From the NCBI GenBank assembly GCA_023413135.1, contig JAEZQK010000087.1, forward strand, positions 1 through 40,849: a stretch of 40,849 nucleotides of DNA, written 5' to 3'. The first letter of the stretch is position 1. Each line of letters begins with the position of its first letter. The stretch comes from Bacillota bacterium. GTDB taxonomy: Bacteria > Bacillota > Clostridia > Christensenellales > Aristaeellaceae. Below the pieces are notes generated by a model, which worked only from the letters and a program-made list of their open reading frames with translations, was not told the origin of the DNA and ran no database searches. Made by a program: the position numbers and the translations under genes. Shown here piece by piece: positions 16,030-24,597 of this stretch.

Positions 16030-16785
16030 ATGCCAAGAGTTGCACGAAGACAGAGCAAAACGAATGTATACCATGTCATGCTGCGCGGAAATGGACAGCG
16101 GCAGGTATTCCAGGACGCCGAAGACAATGAACGCTTTCTTGAGATACTGAGTATATGCAAGGCAACGAGTGGTTTTCATGTGTACGCCTACTGCCTGATG
16201 GGCAACCATGTGCACATGCTGATGCGGACGGATGAGAAAGGTGAGCCCTTGGGTCAGATCTTCCGGCGGCTTGGTGCACAATATGTGTATTGGTATAACG
16301 GCAAATATGAACGGGTTGGACACTTGTTTCAGGATCGGTTTCGGAGCGAGCCGGTGGAGGACGATGCATATTTGCTTTGTGTACTGCGGTATATACATCA
16401 AAACCCGGTGAAAGCAGGGATTACGCATGACATGGCTGATTATCCCTACAGCAGTTATCGGGAATACCTTAAACCAAAGGCGGGGCAATTGACGGATGTG
16501 GCGCTCGTCAATGGAATCATGGACCTTGAAGCGTTCATCATATTCCATGAGGAGACAGACGATTCGGAATACTTGGATGTCCAGCCGATCCGTCCGAAGA
16601 TGGGCGACGAGCAAGCGAAGAGGCTGATTGCGAAGACTGCAAGATGCAAAACAGTGGAGGAGTTTCAAAAACTGGACAAGACACTTAGGATGAAAGTGCT
16701 GGCTATGCTCAAAGAGCGGAACGCATCCTATCGGCAGATCAGCAGATTGACCGGAGAAAGTATAGGGATTATCAGGAAAGCATAG
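16030..16785 (+). CDS. REP-associated tyrosine (Y1) transposase, copy 2
   Basis: This 251-residue protein is about 95% identical to the copy at 13,367-14,122, with the same N-terminus, HUH motif (GNHVHMLM) and YIHQNPVKAG segment. It appears intact. Differences are mostly scattered synonymous and conservative changes, such as VQPIRPKMGDEQAK against VRPIHPKMSDEQAK. REP-like units lie on both sides (about 15,950 and 16,793-16,829). The ATG at 16,030 is used for the same reasons as in copy 1. Two copies plus a remnant within 3.5 kb show repeated insertion here. Confidence 0.92.
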   Translation: MPRVARRQSKTNVYHVMLRGNGQRQVFQDAEDNERFLEILSICKATSGFHVYAYCLMGNHVHMLMRTDEKGEPLGQIFRRLGAQYVYWYNGKYERVGHLFQDRFRSEPVEDDAYLLCVLRYIHQNPVKAGITHDMADYPYSSYREYLKPKAGQLTDVALVNGIMDLEAFIIFHEETDDSEYLDVQPIRPKMGDEQAKRLIAKTARCKTVEEFQKLDKTLRMKVLAMLKERNASYRQISRLTGESIGIIRKA

Positions 16786-16792
16786 GAACACA

Positions 16793-16829
16793 GAAAACTG
16801 TCCCCTGTGCTAGAACCGTCCCCTGTGCT
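16793..16829 (+). repeat. Tandem REP-like units after transposase copy 2
   Basis: Two head-to-tail units, AGAAAACTGTCCCCTGTGCT (about 16,792-16,811) and AGAACCGTCCCCTGTGCT (16,812-16,829), start 7 nt after the stop codon. Confidence 0.65.
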
Positions 16830-16907
16830 ACAGAAAATTATTGATAGAGATTGAGGAAGACTACAACGCTTTTGCTGAGCAAAAGCGGTCAGGGGGCTAA
16901 GAAAACA

Positions 16908-17417
16908 ATGGGTATTAAAGCAATGATTGGCGATATAACAAAAATTGAGGTAGATGCGATTGTTAATGCTGCAAACACTTCACTATTAGGCGGCGGAGGC
17001 GTGGACGGTGCAATCCATAGAGCCGCTGGAAAAGATCTGCTTGACGAATGCCGCAAACTAAACGGGTGTAAAGTTGGCGAGGCGAAGCTAACCAAGGGTT
17101 ACATGCTTCCAGCTAAGTTTATACTCCATACAGTTGGACCAGTATGGAATGGTGGCAGCAACAAGGAAGAAGAAATCTTGATAAGCTGCTATACGAACTG
17201 TTTTAAAATTGCAGCACAGAACAAAATAAAATCAATTGCATTTCCCTGCATAAGCACAGGCAGGTTTCTTTTTCCCATTGAAAAGGCAGCGAAAATAGCT
17301 GTTCAGACGGCAAAGGATGCTATTGCTCACGGTAATATAGCTGACATATATTTTGTTTGCTTTGACGAACAGAATTTCAATGAGTATACAAAAGCACTGA
17401 GCATCGAACAGTTCTAA
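16908..17417 (+). CDS. Macro-domain protein (ADP-ribose / O-acetyl-ADP-ribose hydrolase type)
   Basis: This 169-residue single macro domain has GDIT (residues 8-11), NAAN (20-23), a glycine-rich loop LLGGGGVDGAIHRAAG and FPCISTGRFLFP, all binding ADP-ribose. The pattern belongs to the MacroD/YmdB-like class, which removes ADP-ribose from proteins or deacetylates O-acetyl-ADP-ribose. The ATG at 16,908 matches the family start; a longer frame from a TTG at 16,851 is possible. AGGGGG lies somewhat far upstream. It stands between REP units and leader copy 2. An ADP-ribose enzyme beside a TNT (NADase) toxin relic may be coincidence or the relic of an anti-toxin or defence set. Confidence 0.88.
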   Translation: MGIKAMIGDITKIEVDAIVNAANTSLLGGGGVDGAIHRAAGKDLLDECRKLNGCKVGEAKLTKGYMLPAKFILHTVGPVWNGGSNKEEEILISCYTNCFKIAAQNKIKSIAFPCISTGRFLFPIEKAAKIAVQTAKDAIAHGNIADIYFVCFDEQNFNEYTKALSIEQF

Positions 17418-17451
17418 ATGGAACGGTGTAGAAGAGAGGGGACAGACACAG

Positions 17452-17470
17452 TCAGCCGTCCCCTGTGCTA
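17452..17470 (+). repeat. REP-like unit CAGCCGTCCCCTGTGCTA
   Basis: Single unit directly upstream of leader copy 2. It marks the right end of the transposon-rich stretch. Confidence 0.55.
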
Positions 17471-17475
17471 AGAAA

Positions 17476-17606
17476 AAATAAAGAGGACGTCACAGATTTC
17501 CTTGTATTTCCGGTTTTATATGTGGTAATGTCATAGCGTACAAGGCTGCCCGATGAGGGGCGGCCTTTTTTGATGGCGATTATCCATGAAAAAAGGAGGT
17601 TGGCGT
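17476..17606 (+). promoter_or_regulatory. Conserved toxin leader, copy 2
   Basis: TTGTAT (17,502-17,507) and TAATGT (17,526-17,531) with an 18-nt spacer, then AGCGTAC, a terminator hairpin (17,544-17,571), and AAAAAAGGAGG 7 nt before the ATG of the full-length toxin gene. About 95% identical to copy 1 over 130 bp. It should drive cassette C. Confidence 0.68.
17544..17571 (+). terminator. Leader attenuator-type terminator, copy 2
   Basis: The stem GGCTGCCC / GGGCGGCC has eight pairs with one G-U, the loop is GATGAG, and six T follow. The C at 17,561, where copy 1 has T, keeps the pair (G-C against G-U), which supports selection on the RNA structure. Confidence 0.7.
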
Positions 17607-20600
17607 ATGCCATTGACCGTACCTGCAAAATTCAAAACCCTTGCACAGATGCTGAAAGAGGAAGCGGAGAAAACCACCGCCGCCCGGGAAACGGCGGCTG
17701 TGCCCGCACTGCCCAAGGCACATTCCTTGGACGCATCCTCACAGTCTGCAAAGACGCCTAAAACCGCGATACCTACGCTGAGCCGGGACCTGGCGGCCGC
17801 CTATGCAATATCCCAAATGGATGAACAGTTGGGGGACAAGCTCTTTCAAAATATCGCGGCCGGCACGCGGGATGCCCTGAACCTCAATTATTCGCCCTAC
17901 CTTCAACCCACCAACAGCACGCCGGTCCGGGAGCTAAACAGGCTGGGCGTTGATACCACAAAGATCGACAAGGAATTCTTCGACCGTTACGCATGGCTGA
18001 AGCCATATGCCCGAACCATGATGAACGGGGTGCCCATGGCCCCTATCAGCGACAGCAGCCCGGAAGAAGCCGCGGCGTATTACTACACCAAACTGTGGAA
18101 TGCGGAGGAGCAGACCGAAAAGGCGGAGACGGAGCTTATAAGTTTGAACCGGGAGGTCAATTATTGGGCCAAACGGGTGGACAGGAACTATTCGGATGAG
18201 GAGATCCTGGGCCGCATCGACTGGAAAAAGTATCCCACTTTGACCAGGATGCGGGAGGGTAAGGAAAGGGGAAAGCCGATCCTTTTAAACCGGGGCGTGG
18301 AGTTCAACGAGGACACCGTATACGGTATGCTCTGGTCGGCGCGGAACGGGGAGAGCACCGGAAGCCATATCCTGGACGCCATGCAGTATGCCAGGGGAAA
18401 GGGGCGCAAGTACGAAGCCGACCCGAACGTGAAAGCAAAACTGGACCCGGCCAATAAAGCATATAACCCCTATGCCATGGGCAGTACCGTGGATGACGCG
18501 GCGGAGTATTTCGGTATGAACGGATTCAATCAAAAATGGCTCGATGACAATAAAAGTATACTGACTTCCGGGGATCAAAAGTCTGTTCAAATGTACCAAC
18601 AAGTATACCGTGCGGAAGAATTCACCAAAAAAGTGGAAGATCAATATGGGGAACTGATCCGGGAGGTCAACAACAGGCTGTCATGGCAGAAGCCCGGGGA
18701 CGCCATGGATCCTGATTCCATCCTGAAAGGACTGCTGGATGATTTCGATGCGCTCAGGACAATGGATGAAGGCCGGCTGTCCGGTCATCCGGCCGGCATC
18801 ACCCGGCCTCTCAACTATCGCTGGGAGGATATTGCGGCGCAGGTCAATGACATTGTCTACACACGGAACAAAGCCGATAAGGTCGTTGAAAATCCTGCCA
18901 ATGTGGCTATTTCAGTTCAGTTGGAAAAGGGGGCCGTCATCAAAGCGGACGGTAATGCACTGCAGGACAGCACTGCCCCAACAAGTCATACGACCCAACA
19001 GAATTCCGTTTGGGACGGGCCTATTGCAGGCACAGGCGTGCCGGATAAGAAAAAGCCCACCTTTCTTGATCTTTTGCGGCTGGATTGGGACACCATGTGG
19101 TCCGGCAAGCCGGTTGATGTCAAAAAGGCTCTGGACCTGATCGGTTCGGCATACGCCACCGTCACGCCTGAATACCCCGGAAACACCAAGATAACGAGGT
19201 TTGAGCCAAAGCTGGGCGAATTCTGGAGTGCGCTTGCGCCGGACGAAACGAACAAGAGCATCGCCACAGCTAAGCAGAAGGACTTGAACCTGCTCATCGC
19301 CTCCCTTCAGGCCAAGGGGAGCTTGACAGCCCAGGAACAGGATGAGTTGAACACGGCGTGGTCCGAGCAGCAGGGTGTGAATGCGTTCTTATTCGAGATA
19401 GGGGTAAAAGATGCCATTTCTGCAGAAATGCCGGCATTTGATACGATCAGCGGTGCAGCGTTGGATCCGACAGGAGACAAATCGATTTCTTCCCTGAAGG
19501 TGGACCTAAATGATGTATTGAAGAAGCTAGAGCTATACACCCGGAAGGATTGGCGCGCGCTGTCCATGCAAGATCAGAGATCGGCCTGGGATCTGATTTT
19601 TGAGCGTGACCGCATCAATGCCGCCATCCGGGAACAGGAGGAAAGTGCCGAGAAAGCCAAGCAAGAAATATCCGACACGGCCCGGTGGAACGCCTTTAAC
19701 AGCATTAAGGTGCCGGAGGGATATCACACCCAGGACCCGCGGATGTACAAGCTGTGGCATACCGCCCGCACCTATGAGGGGAACACCTTCGATGATTACC
19801 TTGGCGAGGCTTTGCTGGGCTTTACAATCAAGCCCTTTCAAGGCGCTATGGTGTGGGGCGAGGTGATGCCCACCAATAGGCGGCTGATGACCGCGGAGGA
19901 GGAAGCACGTTACCAGTACATTTACGATACCATGGGCGAAGAGTACGGTACGCAATACCTGAATATGCTCATGGACAACGGACTTAGGAAGCGTTCGGCA
20001 GAGGACGCGGTATTCAAAGCGGAGGCCTTTACCGAGTTTGCCCCCATTGGTGCGAATATCTCCTCAACTGTCTTATCCCTTGGCAACGGTATCAGCGGTG
20101 CGGTTGCCGTTGTCGCTGGAATGCTTGGCGTGGATCTAAGCGAGGACGATATGCTGTTTCATGGCGAACGGCTCAAACGGGCCATTCGTGAGAAAACCGC
20201 GGAGGGGATGGACGAAACGACCGCATGGTTCTATGGCATCGGCATGAGCATCAGCGATATGCTGATCACCCGCGGTTTTGGCAAGGCGTCCATCTTTTTT
20301 CAGGGCGGGGCGTCCGCCGGCGGAAAACAGATGGAGATTTTGGAAAATGGCGGCACGGTGGCGGAAGCGTCCGCACTGGGCCTCTTTGCCGGCGGCCTGT
20401 CCGTGGTGATTGAAGGTGCGCGGCTCGACCGTCTGTTCGGCATGGCGAATACCCCGGCAGGCCGCGAGGGATTTGTGCAGTTCATGAAATCGGCGGGACT
20501 TAATTTCTTTAAGGAAGGTGTGCCGGAGGGCTTGGAGGAAGGCCTGGAGTACGCCGGGAATCTGCTGGCCGACTACTTTGTTAGAATGGATCAAAGCGAA

Positions 20601-22757
20601 GTTGCACAGATGAGGGCAAAATTCCTTGAGCAAACAAACGGCGACGAGGCGGCGGCAGAACGCCTGCTTGTTTTGCAGATTGCCGGCGATGCCGCCAGCA
20701 ACATGGGCAGCGGCATGATCGCCGGAGGATTTTTCTCAGCCCTTGCCACCATTGAAGCAGAAATGGCATCCGTCTCTAATGATGGCAAAACAAATCTAAA
20801 TGTGTTCACGCAGGAAGAGCTGCAAGCCATCCGTGATGCGGAACAATTGGGAGACCTCGCGGGCGCATCCGAACTTTATTATGCGGCGCTTGAACGCGCT
20901 GCATCGTTAGGCGGCAAGCCTGAAACGCTTGCAACCAGCGGTACCGCGGTGAAACTTACCGCATCCATGGTGATCGATGCTGCCAAGGCCTTTACCCCTG
21001 AGCAGATCGCCCTGCCTGAGGTGCAGCAGAAGGTTTCAAAATATAACGCTTTTGCTGAAAAGGTGCTGGGGTTGGGCGGCGAAACGGTGGCAGGCATCGG
21101 AGCGGAATTTTCAGCCGCCATGACGGCCGGGGACGGCGCGGCAAACGCCTATTCTGGTACAGTTGAGCTATTGTCTCTTATTTCCGGCATGGATGAATCC
21201 AACCTTCAGCAAGTGCTGGCCTCGGTACTGGAAAGTGATCCGTCCCTGCAAACGGCCCAGGCGGCGGTACGGTTGATGCGGCTCCGCCAGGAAGTGACCG
21301 GCAAGAATTCCGCCGCCTATGGCCTTGCGCAGCAATCGCTTACTGCTGCCGTATCGGCCGCAATAAAGGACAATACAGCAGATATTTCCAGCCCTGCATT
21401 AGGCGATGCCGTGACCCTTTCTGCCGCTACCGGACATAGCCTGGACTTTGCCTGGAAGCGCTGGGGCATTGCCGGCATCAATTATCTTGGCAACCTTGCA
21501 GCCTCAGGCCATGCAGACGTGGCAGCCATCCTGCCCACCCTGCCCACCTATGCAAAGGCATCCATAGTCGCCGCCAAGAATATGTCCGGCATGGCGCTGA
21601 GCCCCCAGGGACTTGCGGCGCAGCTTCAAGCCTTGTCTGAGGATATGAACAATCCGGAATTGCTTAGGAATGCATCCACGCGTGCCCGGCGGCAAGCAGT
21701 GGAAGCGCGGCTGGCCGACCTGAACGATGCGGGAGCATTCCCCAATATTGCAGCGCAGCAAAAGGAAATCGGCATCAGGCAGGGGATGGTGACGGCCTCC
21801 AAGGCTGAGCTTGACAAAGCGGTATTTCAAGAACAGGCTGCGCGTAACGCACTGACCGCTGCCTATGCGCAATTTAAACAGAACATGACCGACACGGCTA
21901 CCACGAATGGGGTGACAGCCGCCAGTGACAGGCTTCAAAAGGCCTCCGGTGCGCGTAGGAAGGCGGAGCAGGCATGGAAAAACAACCGGCAGGCACTTCA
22001 TGAAACCCGGCAGAAATTGGATGCGGACTGGGGGCAGGCCAAAGCGACGGCCGAGACCCAGATCAAGCGGGAATTGGCGGATATGGGGAATAAGCGGGCG
22101 GAGCGGGAGGTTGGTTCGACTGGACCGAACGTGGGACAGGCGGCAGGGCAGGGAACCGTACTGCTGGACCAGACACTACCTGAAAATGTGAGCAATGAAG
22201 GAAACGAGAGGAATCCTCTTGTACAGGCCGGTAAAAGCGGTATAATGGGACCGGATAGTGTACAGGAGGATGCTGGGAACGGGGCTGAGGATGCGGGTGA
22301 GTCTGATAGGCAGATAGTGGGTATAGGGAATCCTGGCGGGCAGCCGGTGAAGAACACGGAAGAAATGGTTACGTATCGACGTGTGCAAGGTGGAGATGGA
22401 AACAATTCCAGCTGGTCAAGAATAGGTGTAAATACAGATGGCACCATTTCGATCAGTAAAAAAGACTCGAACTTAAGCATCAGTATTGATAACGGAGAGC
22501 ATTCGGCATATTTTAGGGATAGCGTTCGGGGCCAAGAAAATACTTATGTCGTAGAGTTTGAGGTTCCCAAGTGGTTTGACGATTTTCTCAAAGAGAATAC
22601 TGTTTCTCAGCAGGGCTACACATCAAACCCGCAGAACATGGGCGGAATGGCTCCCAAACTTGTCGATCCGACAAAACCCGGCATGGCATATGAACTTCCT
22701 CCGCCATGGGTTGAGTGGCTGGAGGAATATGCGACCAATGCCCGGATTTTTCGATGA
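17607..22757 (+). CDS. Cassette C: full-length 1716-aa phage-linked protein with variable C-terminal toxin-like tip
   Basis: The start at 17,607 lies 7 nt after AAAGGAGG. The N-terminus PLTVPAKFKTLAQMLKEE is shared with cassette B. Residues 1-480 are hydrophilic and helical. Residues 480-800 hold charged helices. Residues 805-845 and 880-945 contain hydrophobic and glycine-rich segments (GNGISGAVAVVAGMLGV; ALGLFAGGLSVVIEG). An acidic motif VPEGLEEGLEYAGNLL lies near 972, and another glycine-rich hydrophobic stretch (SNMGSGMIAGGFFSAL) near 1030-1045. Residues 1110-1495 match cassettes A and B (RWGIAGINYLGNL; a coiled-coil near 1350-1490). After a low-complexity linker the last 130 residues (YRRVQGGDGNNSSWSR; VEFEVPKWFDDFL; VDPTKPGMAYELPPPWVEWL) are unlike cassette B and look like a separate toxin-type domain of unassigned activity. 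No signal peptide, MuF, Rhs or filamentous-haemagglutinin repeats are seen. Shared leaders with the terminase operon suggest a virion or ejection protein (inference). Confidence 0.8.
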   Translation: MPLTVPAKFKTLAQMLKEEAEKTTAARETAAVPALPKAHSLDASSQSAKTPKTAIPTLSRDLAAAYAISQMDEQLGDKLFQNIAAGTRDALNLNYSPYLQPTNSTPVRELNRLGVDTTKIDKEFFDRYAWLKPYARTMMNGVPMAPISDSSPEEAAAYYYTKLWNAEEQTEKAETELISLNREVNYWAKRVDRNYSDEEILGRIDWKKYPTLTRMREGKERGKPILLNRGVEFNEDTVYGMLWSARNGESTGSHILDAMQYARGKGRKYEADPNVKAKLDPANKAYNPYAMGSTVDDAAEYFGMNGFNQKWLDDNKSILTSGDQKSVQMYQQVYRAEEFTKKVEDQYGELIREVNNRLSWQKPGDAMDPDSILKGLLDDFDALRTMDEGRLSGHPAGITRPLNYRWEDIAAQVNDIVYTRNKADKVVENPANVAISVQLEKGAVIKADGNALQDSTAPTSHTTQQNSVWDGPIAGTGVPDKKKPTFLDLLRLDWDTMWSGKPVDVKKALDLIGSAYATVTPEYPGNTKITRFEPKLGEFWSALAPDETNKSIATAKQKDLNLLIASLQAKGSLTAQEQDELNTAWSEQQGVNAFLFEIGVKDAISAEMPAFDTISGAALDPTGDKSISSLKVDLNDVLKKLELYTRKDWRALSMQDQRSAWDLIFERDRINAAIREQEESAEKAKQEISDTARWNAFNSIKVPEGYHTQDPRMYKLWHTARTYEGNTFDDYLGEALLGFTIKPFQGAMVWGEVMPTNRRLMTAEEEARYQYIYDTMGEEYGTQYLNMLMDNGLRKRSAEDAVFKAEAFTEFAPIGANISSTVLSLGNGISGAVAVVAGMLGVDLSEDDMLFHGERLKRAIREKTAEGMDETTAWFYGIGMSISDMLITRGFGKASIFFQGGASAGGKQMEILENGGTVAEASALGLFAGGLSVVIEGARLDRLFGMANTPAGREGFVQFMKSAGLNFFKEGVPEGLEEGLEYAGNLLADYFVRMDQSEVAQMRAKFLEQTNGDEAAAERLLVLQIAGDAASNMGSGMIAGGFFSALATIEAEMASVSNDGKTNLNVFTQEELQAIRDAEQLGDLAGASELYYAALERAASLGGKPETLATSGTAVKLTASMVIDAAKAFTPEQIALPEVQQKVSKYNAFAEKVLGLGGETVAGIGAEFSAAMTAGDGAANAYSGTVELLSLISGMDESNLQQVLASVLESDPSLQTAQAAVRLMRLRQEVTGKNSAAYGLAQQSLTAAVSAAIKDNTADISSPALGDAVTLSAATGHSLDFAWKRWGIAGINYLGNLAASGHADVAAILPTLPTYAKASIVAAKNMSGMALSPQGLAAQLQALSEDMNNPELLRNASTRARRQAVEARLADLNDAGAFPNIAAQQKEIGIRQGMVTASKAELDKAVFQEQAARNALTAAYAQFKQNMTDTATTNGVTAASDRLQKASGARRKAEQAWKNNRQALHETRQKLDADWGQAKATAETQIKRELADMGNKRAEREVGSTGPNVGQAAGQGTVLLDQTLPENVSNEGNERNPLVQAGKSGIMGPDSVQEDAGNGAEDAGESDRQIVGIGNPGGQPVKNTEEMVTYRRVQGGDGNNSSWSRIGVNTDGTISISKKDSNLSISIDNGEHSAYFRDSVRGQENTYVVEFEVPKWFDDFLKENTVSQQGYTSNPQNMGGMAPKLVDPTKPGMAYELPPPWVEWLEEYATNARIFR

Positions 22758-22782
22758 TTGTGGAAAGGAAGATGACATTACA

Positions 22783-23322
22783 ATGCTGTATTTACCCAAA
22801 GCGTATGAAAATATTGTAGTTGGTCTCAAATGGAACGGCTGTTTTGGATGGTATGTTTCATACAAGGAAATGTGGTTTCTTGACCAAAACGTTTTGATAG
22901 AAGCATACATGGAGAAAGCTCATGAGAGGGGGATACCTCCAGAATCGACAATGTCAGAAGAGGATGAACGATATGGTATCCCGGTGTTGAATGAAGATAA
23001 CATTGACCTTTTTCTTGGGCGCATTGCCAAGTATTCTGCCGCGGTGAGTGAACTAAGAGAGCACCTGAAGCAAGATAAAAAGGATAACGGCTCGGAGGAA
23101 GTATTTTATGATTGGCTGCCGGCGTTGTATATCGATTTTGATGAAAAGGTTTTATACAGCCTATATACAGAGCCGGCCTCCTTTGAGGATTATGTGCCGC
23201 AGGGCTGGCGGGGATATTACCGGGATTTTTTGAAGAAGATCGAGCCACACGACCGGTTTTGGTGTGAAGGTGGGCAAATGATTTTTGATTTTGAGAAGGG
23301 GGATCAACAAAGTGAAGGATAA
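22783..23322 (+). CDS. Candidate immunity protein for the cassette C tip
   Basis: This 179-residue, acidic, soluble protein starts 25 nt after the cassette C stop, with GGAAAGGAAG upstream. It is rich in aromatic residues (WNGCFGWYVSYKEMWFLDQN; YVPQGWRGYYRDFL). I do not recognise a named family. Its position directly behind a large protein with a variable C-terminal domain, its size and its acidic charge are those of immunity proteins. The barstar gene behind cassette B occupies the same position. It overlaps the next gene by 11 nt, so the three genes from 17,607 on are probably co-transcribed. Confidence 0.6.
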   Translation: MLYLPKAYENIVVGLKWNGCFGWYVSYKEMWFLDQNVLIEAYMEKAHERGIPPESTMSEEDERYGIPVLNEDNIDLFLGRIAKYSAAVSELREHLKQDKKDNGSEEVFYDWLPALYIDFDEKVLYSLYTEPASFEDYVPQGWRGYYRDFLKKIEPHDRFWCEGGQMIFDFEKGDQQSEG

Positions 23323-23524
23323 CAAAGTTGTGATATTTTCTGAGCAATATGAGAACGAAAAATCAGGCGATAAGGTGGAGGGCATCACCATTTTGATTGA
23401 CGGTGGATTGAAGCAGATGCTGGATGTCATCATCCAGCGGGAAAAGAAATACAAGAATTATACAGAAGTTGTTCGCGATCTTTTGTTCTCAGGGATAGAA
23501 GGATTTATCTCCAAATACAGGTGA
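23312..23524 (+). CDS. Small protein of unknown function (70 aa)
   Basis: GTG start at 23,312 with AAGGGGG 8 nt upstream, overlapping the candidate immunity gene by 11 nt. The sequence begins VKDNKVVIFSEQYENEK. A C-terminal helical half (GGLKQMLDVIIQREKKYKNY, then TEVVRDLLFSGIEGF) resembles the helix-rich part of small DNA-binding or chaperone-like proteins, but no motif is decisive. It may be a second immunity component or a regulator of the cassette. Confidence 0.6.
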   Translation: MKDNKVVIFSEQYENEKSGDKVEGITILIDGGLKQMLDVIIQREKKYKNYTEVVRDLLFSGIEGFISKYR

Positions 23525-23551
23525 GCCTGTTTGGAAGGTGGAGGGGAACAG

Positions 23552-24115
23552 GTGAGCAATCATCGTATTCATGCGCTTTATGATGAGCAGACCATCCGCG
23601 TATATCAGGCTTACAATGAAAAAATCGCTGACGAAGCAGTCATGCTCGGCACGTTTGGTCAAGCGTTCAAGCGGGAGCGGATGACCTGGATCAAGCCGTC
23701 ATTTTTGTGGATGATGTATCGTTCGGGCTGGGCGGAAAAGGAAGGGCAGAAAAGGGTTCTGGCAATTGATATAAAACGGGATGGCTTTGATTTGATCGTT
23801 CGCAGTGCTGTGCCCTCATCTTTTTTGGGGAGCGGGTATGAAAGCTATGGGGCATGGCAGCAGCGTTTACAGACGTCGGAAGCCAGATGCCAGTGGGATC
23901 CGGACCGGGATATTTATGGAAATCCGCTCAATAGGCGGGCGATCCAGTTGGGCATCAAAGGCGGGCTAGTGGATAGATATGTGACGGAATGGATCACAAA
24001 AATCACCGATATTACGCCATATGTCATTGATCTTCGGAAGGCCGTCGCGGCCGGGACGTTTGCGGATAGCATGCTTCCGGCCGAGCGTGAGTATCCGCTG
24101 CTGATACCTGCATAA
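23552..24115 (+). CDS. DUF4291 family protein
   Basis: This 187-residue protein shows the conserved DUF4291 blocks: ALYDEQTIRVYQAYNEKIAD, RMTWIKPSFLWMMYRSGWA, QWDPDRD, RRAIQLGIKG and a C-terminal EREYPL. The family is widespread in bacteria and some eukaryotes, and no activity is established. The GTG at 23,552 has GGAGGGG about 5 nt upstream; an in-frame TTG at 23,531 is an alternative start. It follows the 70-aa gene by 27 nt and may share its transcript. A terminator-like hairpin follows at 24,131. Confidence 0.85.
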   Translation: MSNHRIHALYDEQTIRVYQAYNEKIADEAVMLGTFGQAFKRERMTWIKPSFLWMMYRSGWAEKEGQKRVLAIDIKRDGFDLIVRSAVPSSFLGSGYESYGAWQQRLQTSEARCQWDPDRDIYGNPLNRRAIQLGIKGGLVDRYVTEWITKITDITPYVIDLRKAVAAGTFADSMLPAEREYPLLIPA

Positions 24116-24130
24116 AAAAGATCCCACATA

Positions 24131-24167
24131 CCGCGCTCTGAATAGCTGAGCACGGTTCTTCTTTTTT
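24131..24167 (+). terminator. Intrinsic terminator after DUF4291
   Basis: The stem CCGCGCTC / GAGCACGG has seven of eight pairs and a 9-nt loop, followed by TTCTTCTTTTTT. It probably ends the cassette C transcript. Confidence 0.55.
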
Positions 24168-24525
24168 GGTGGAGCACGAAGAAAGACTGGCTGCCGCTGC
24201 CAGCCCAAAGACGCGCTTGTGCAGTAAAAGCTGGATACGCAAAAGCAAGCAGACCATGCAAGATCTTATGGCTGAGATCAAGAAGGAAATTGATCGGAAG
24301 TCAAAAAGGCGCTGGAGGAGACCATACACATGGACAAGCCTCCCTGATTGTGAGCATTTTGAAGGATAAGATACGAGATGTAAAATATTGGAAACAGTAT
24401 AATCGAAGGGCAGCGCGGAGGTCCTGGAAGCGGTTCGGAGGAAGAGAAGAGTATGACACCGAGAGAATTACTCGTTGCGGTGAGTAACAAGGCATAGGGG
24501 TCCCTTAGGGACAGTAAAAAATGGA
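24168..24525 (+). other. Degenerate stretch with a possible 45-codon frame
   Basis: No firm gene. Short runs in different frames (KKALEETIHMDKPP; KYWKQYNRRAARRSWKRFGG) look like pieces of one or two small basic proteins. The second can be read as a 45-codon frame from a GTG at 24,350 to 24,487, without a clear ribosome-binding site. Most likely decayed sequence. Confidence 0.3.
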
Positions 24526-24597
24526 GGGCTGTTGCAGATTTCCTTGTATTTCCGGTTTTGCATATGGTAATATCATAGCGTACAAAGCTGCCCGGCA
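24526..24597 (+). promoter_or_regulatory. Conserved leader, copy 3 (truncated)
   Basis: TTGTAT (24,544-24,549), 18 nt, TAATAT (24,568-24,573) and AGCGTAC are all kept. The terminator stem is broken after CTGCCCG and no T-run follows. It now stands before a scrap of the toxin gene and the CPBP protease gene, so it may drive the latter. Confidence 0.6.

Noticed and set aside
17607..22757. Tape-measure protein
   Set aside because: It is long and helical, but it lies far upstream of the head genes, lacks regular repeats, ends in a variable tip, and is followed by an immunity-like gene.
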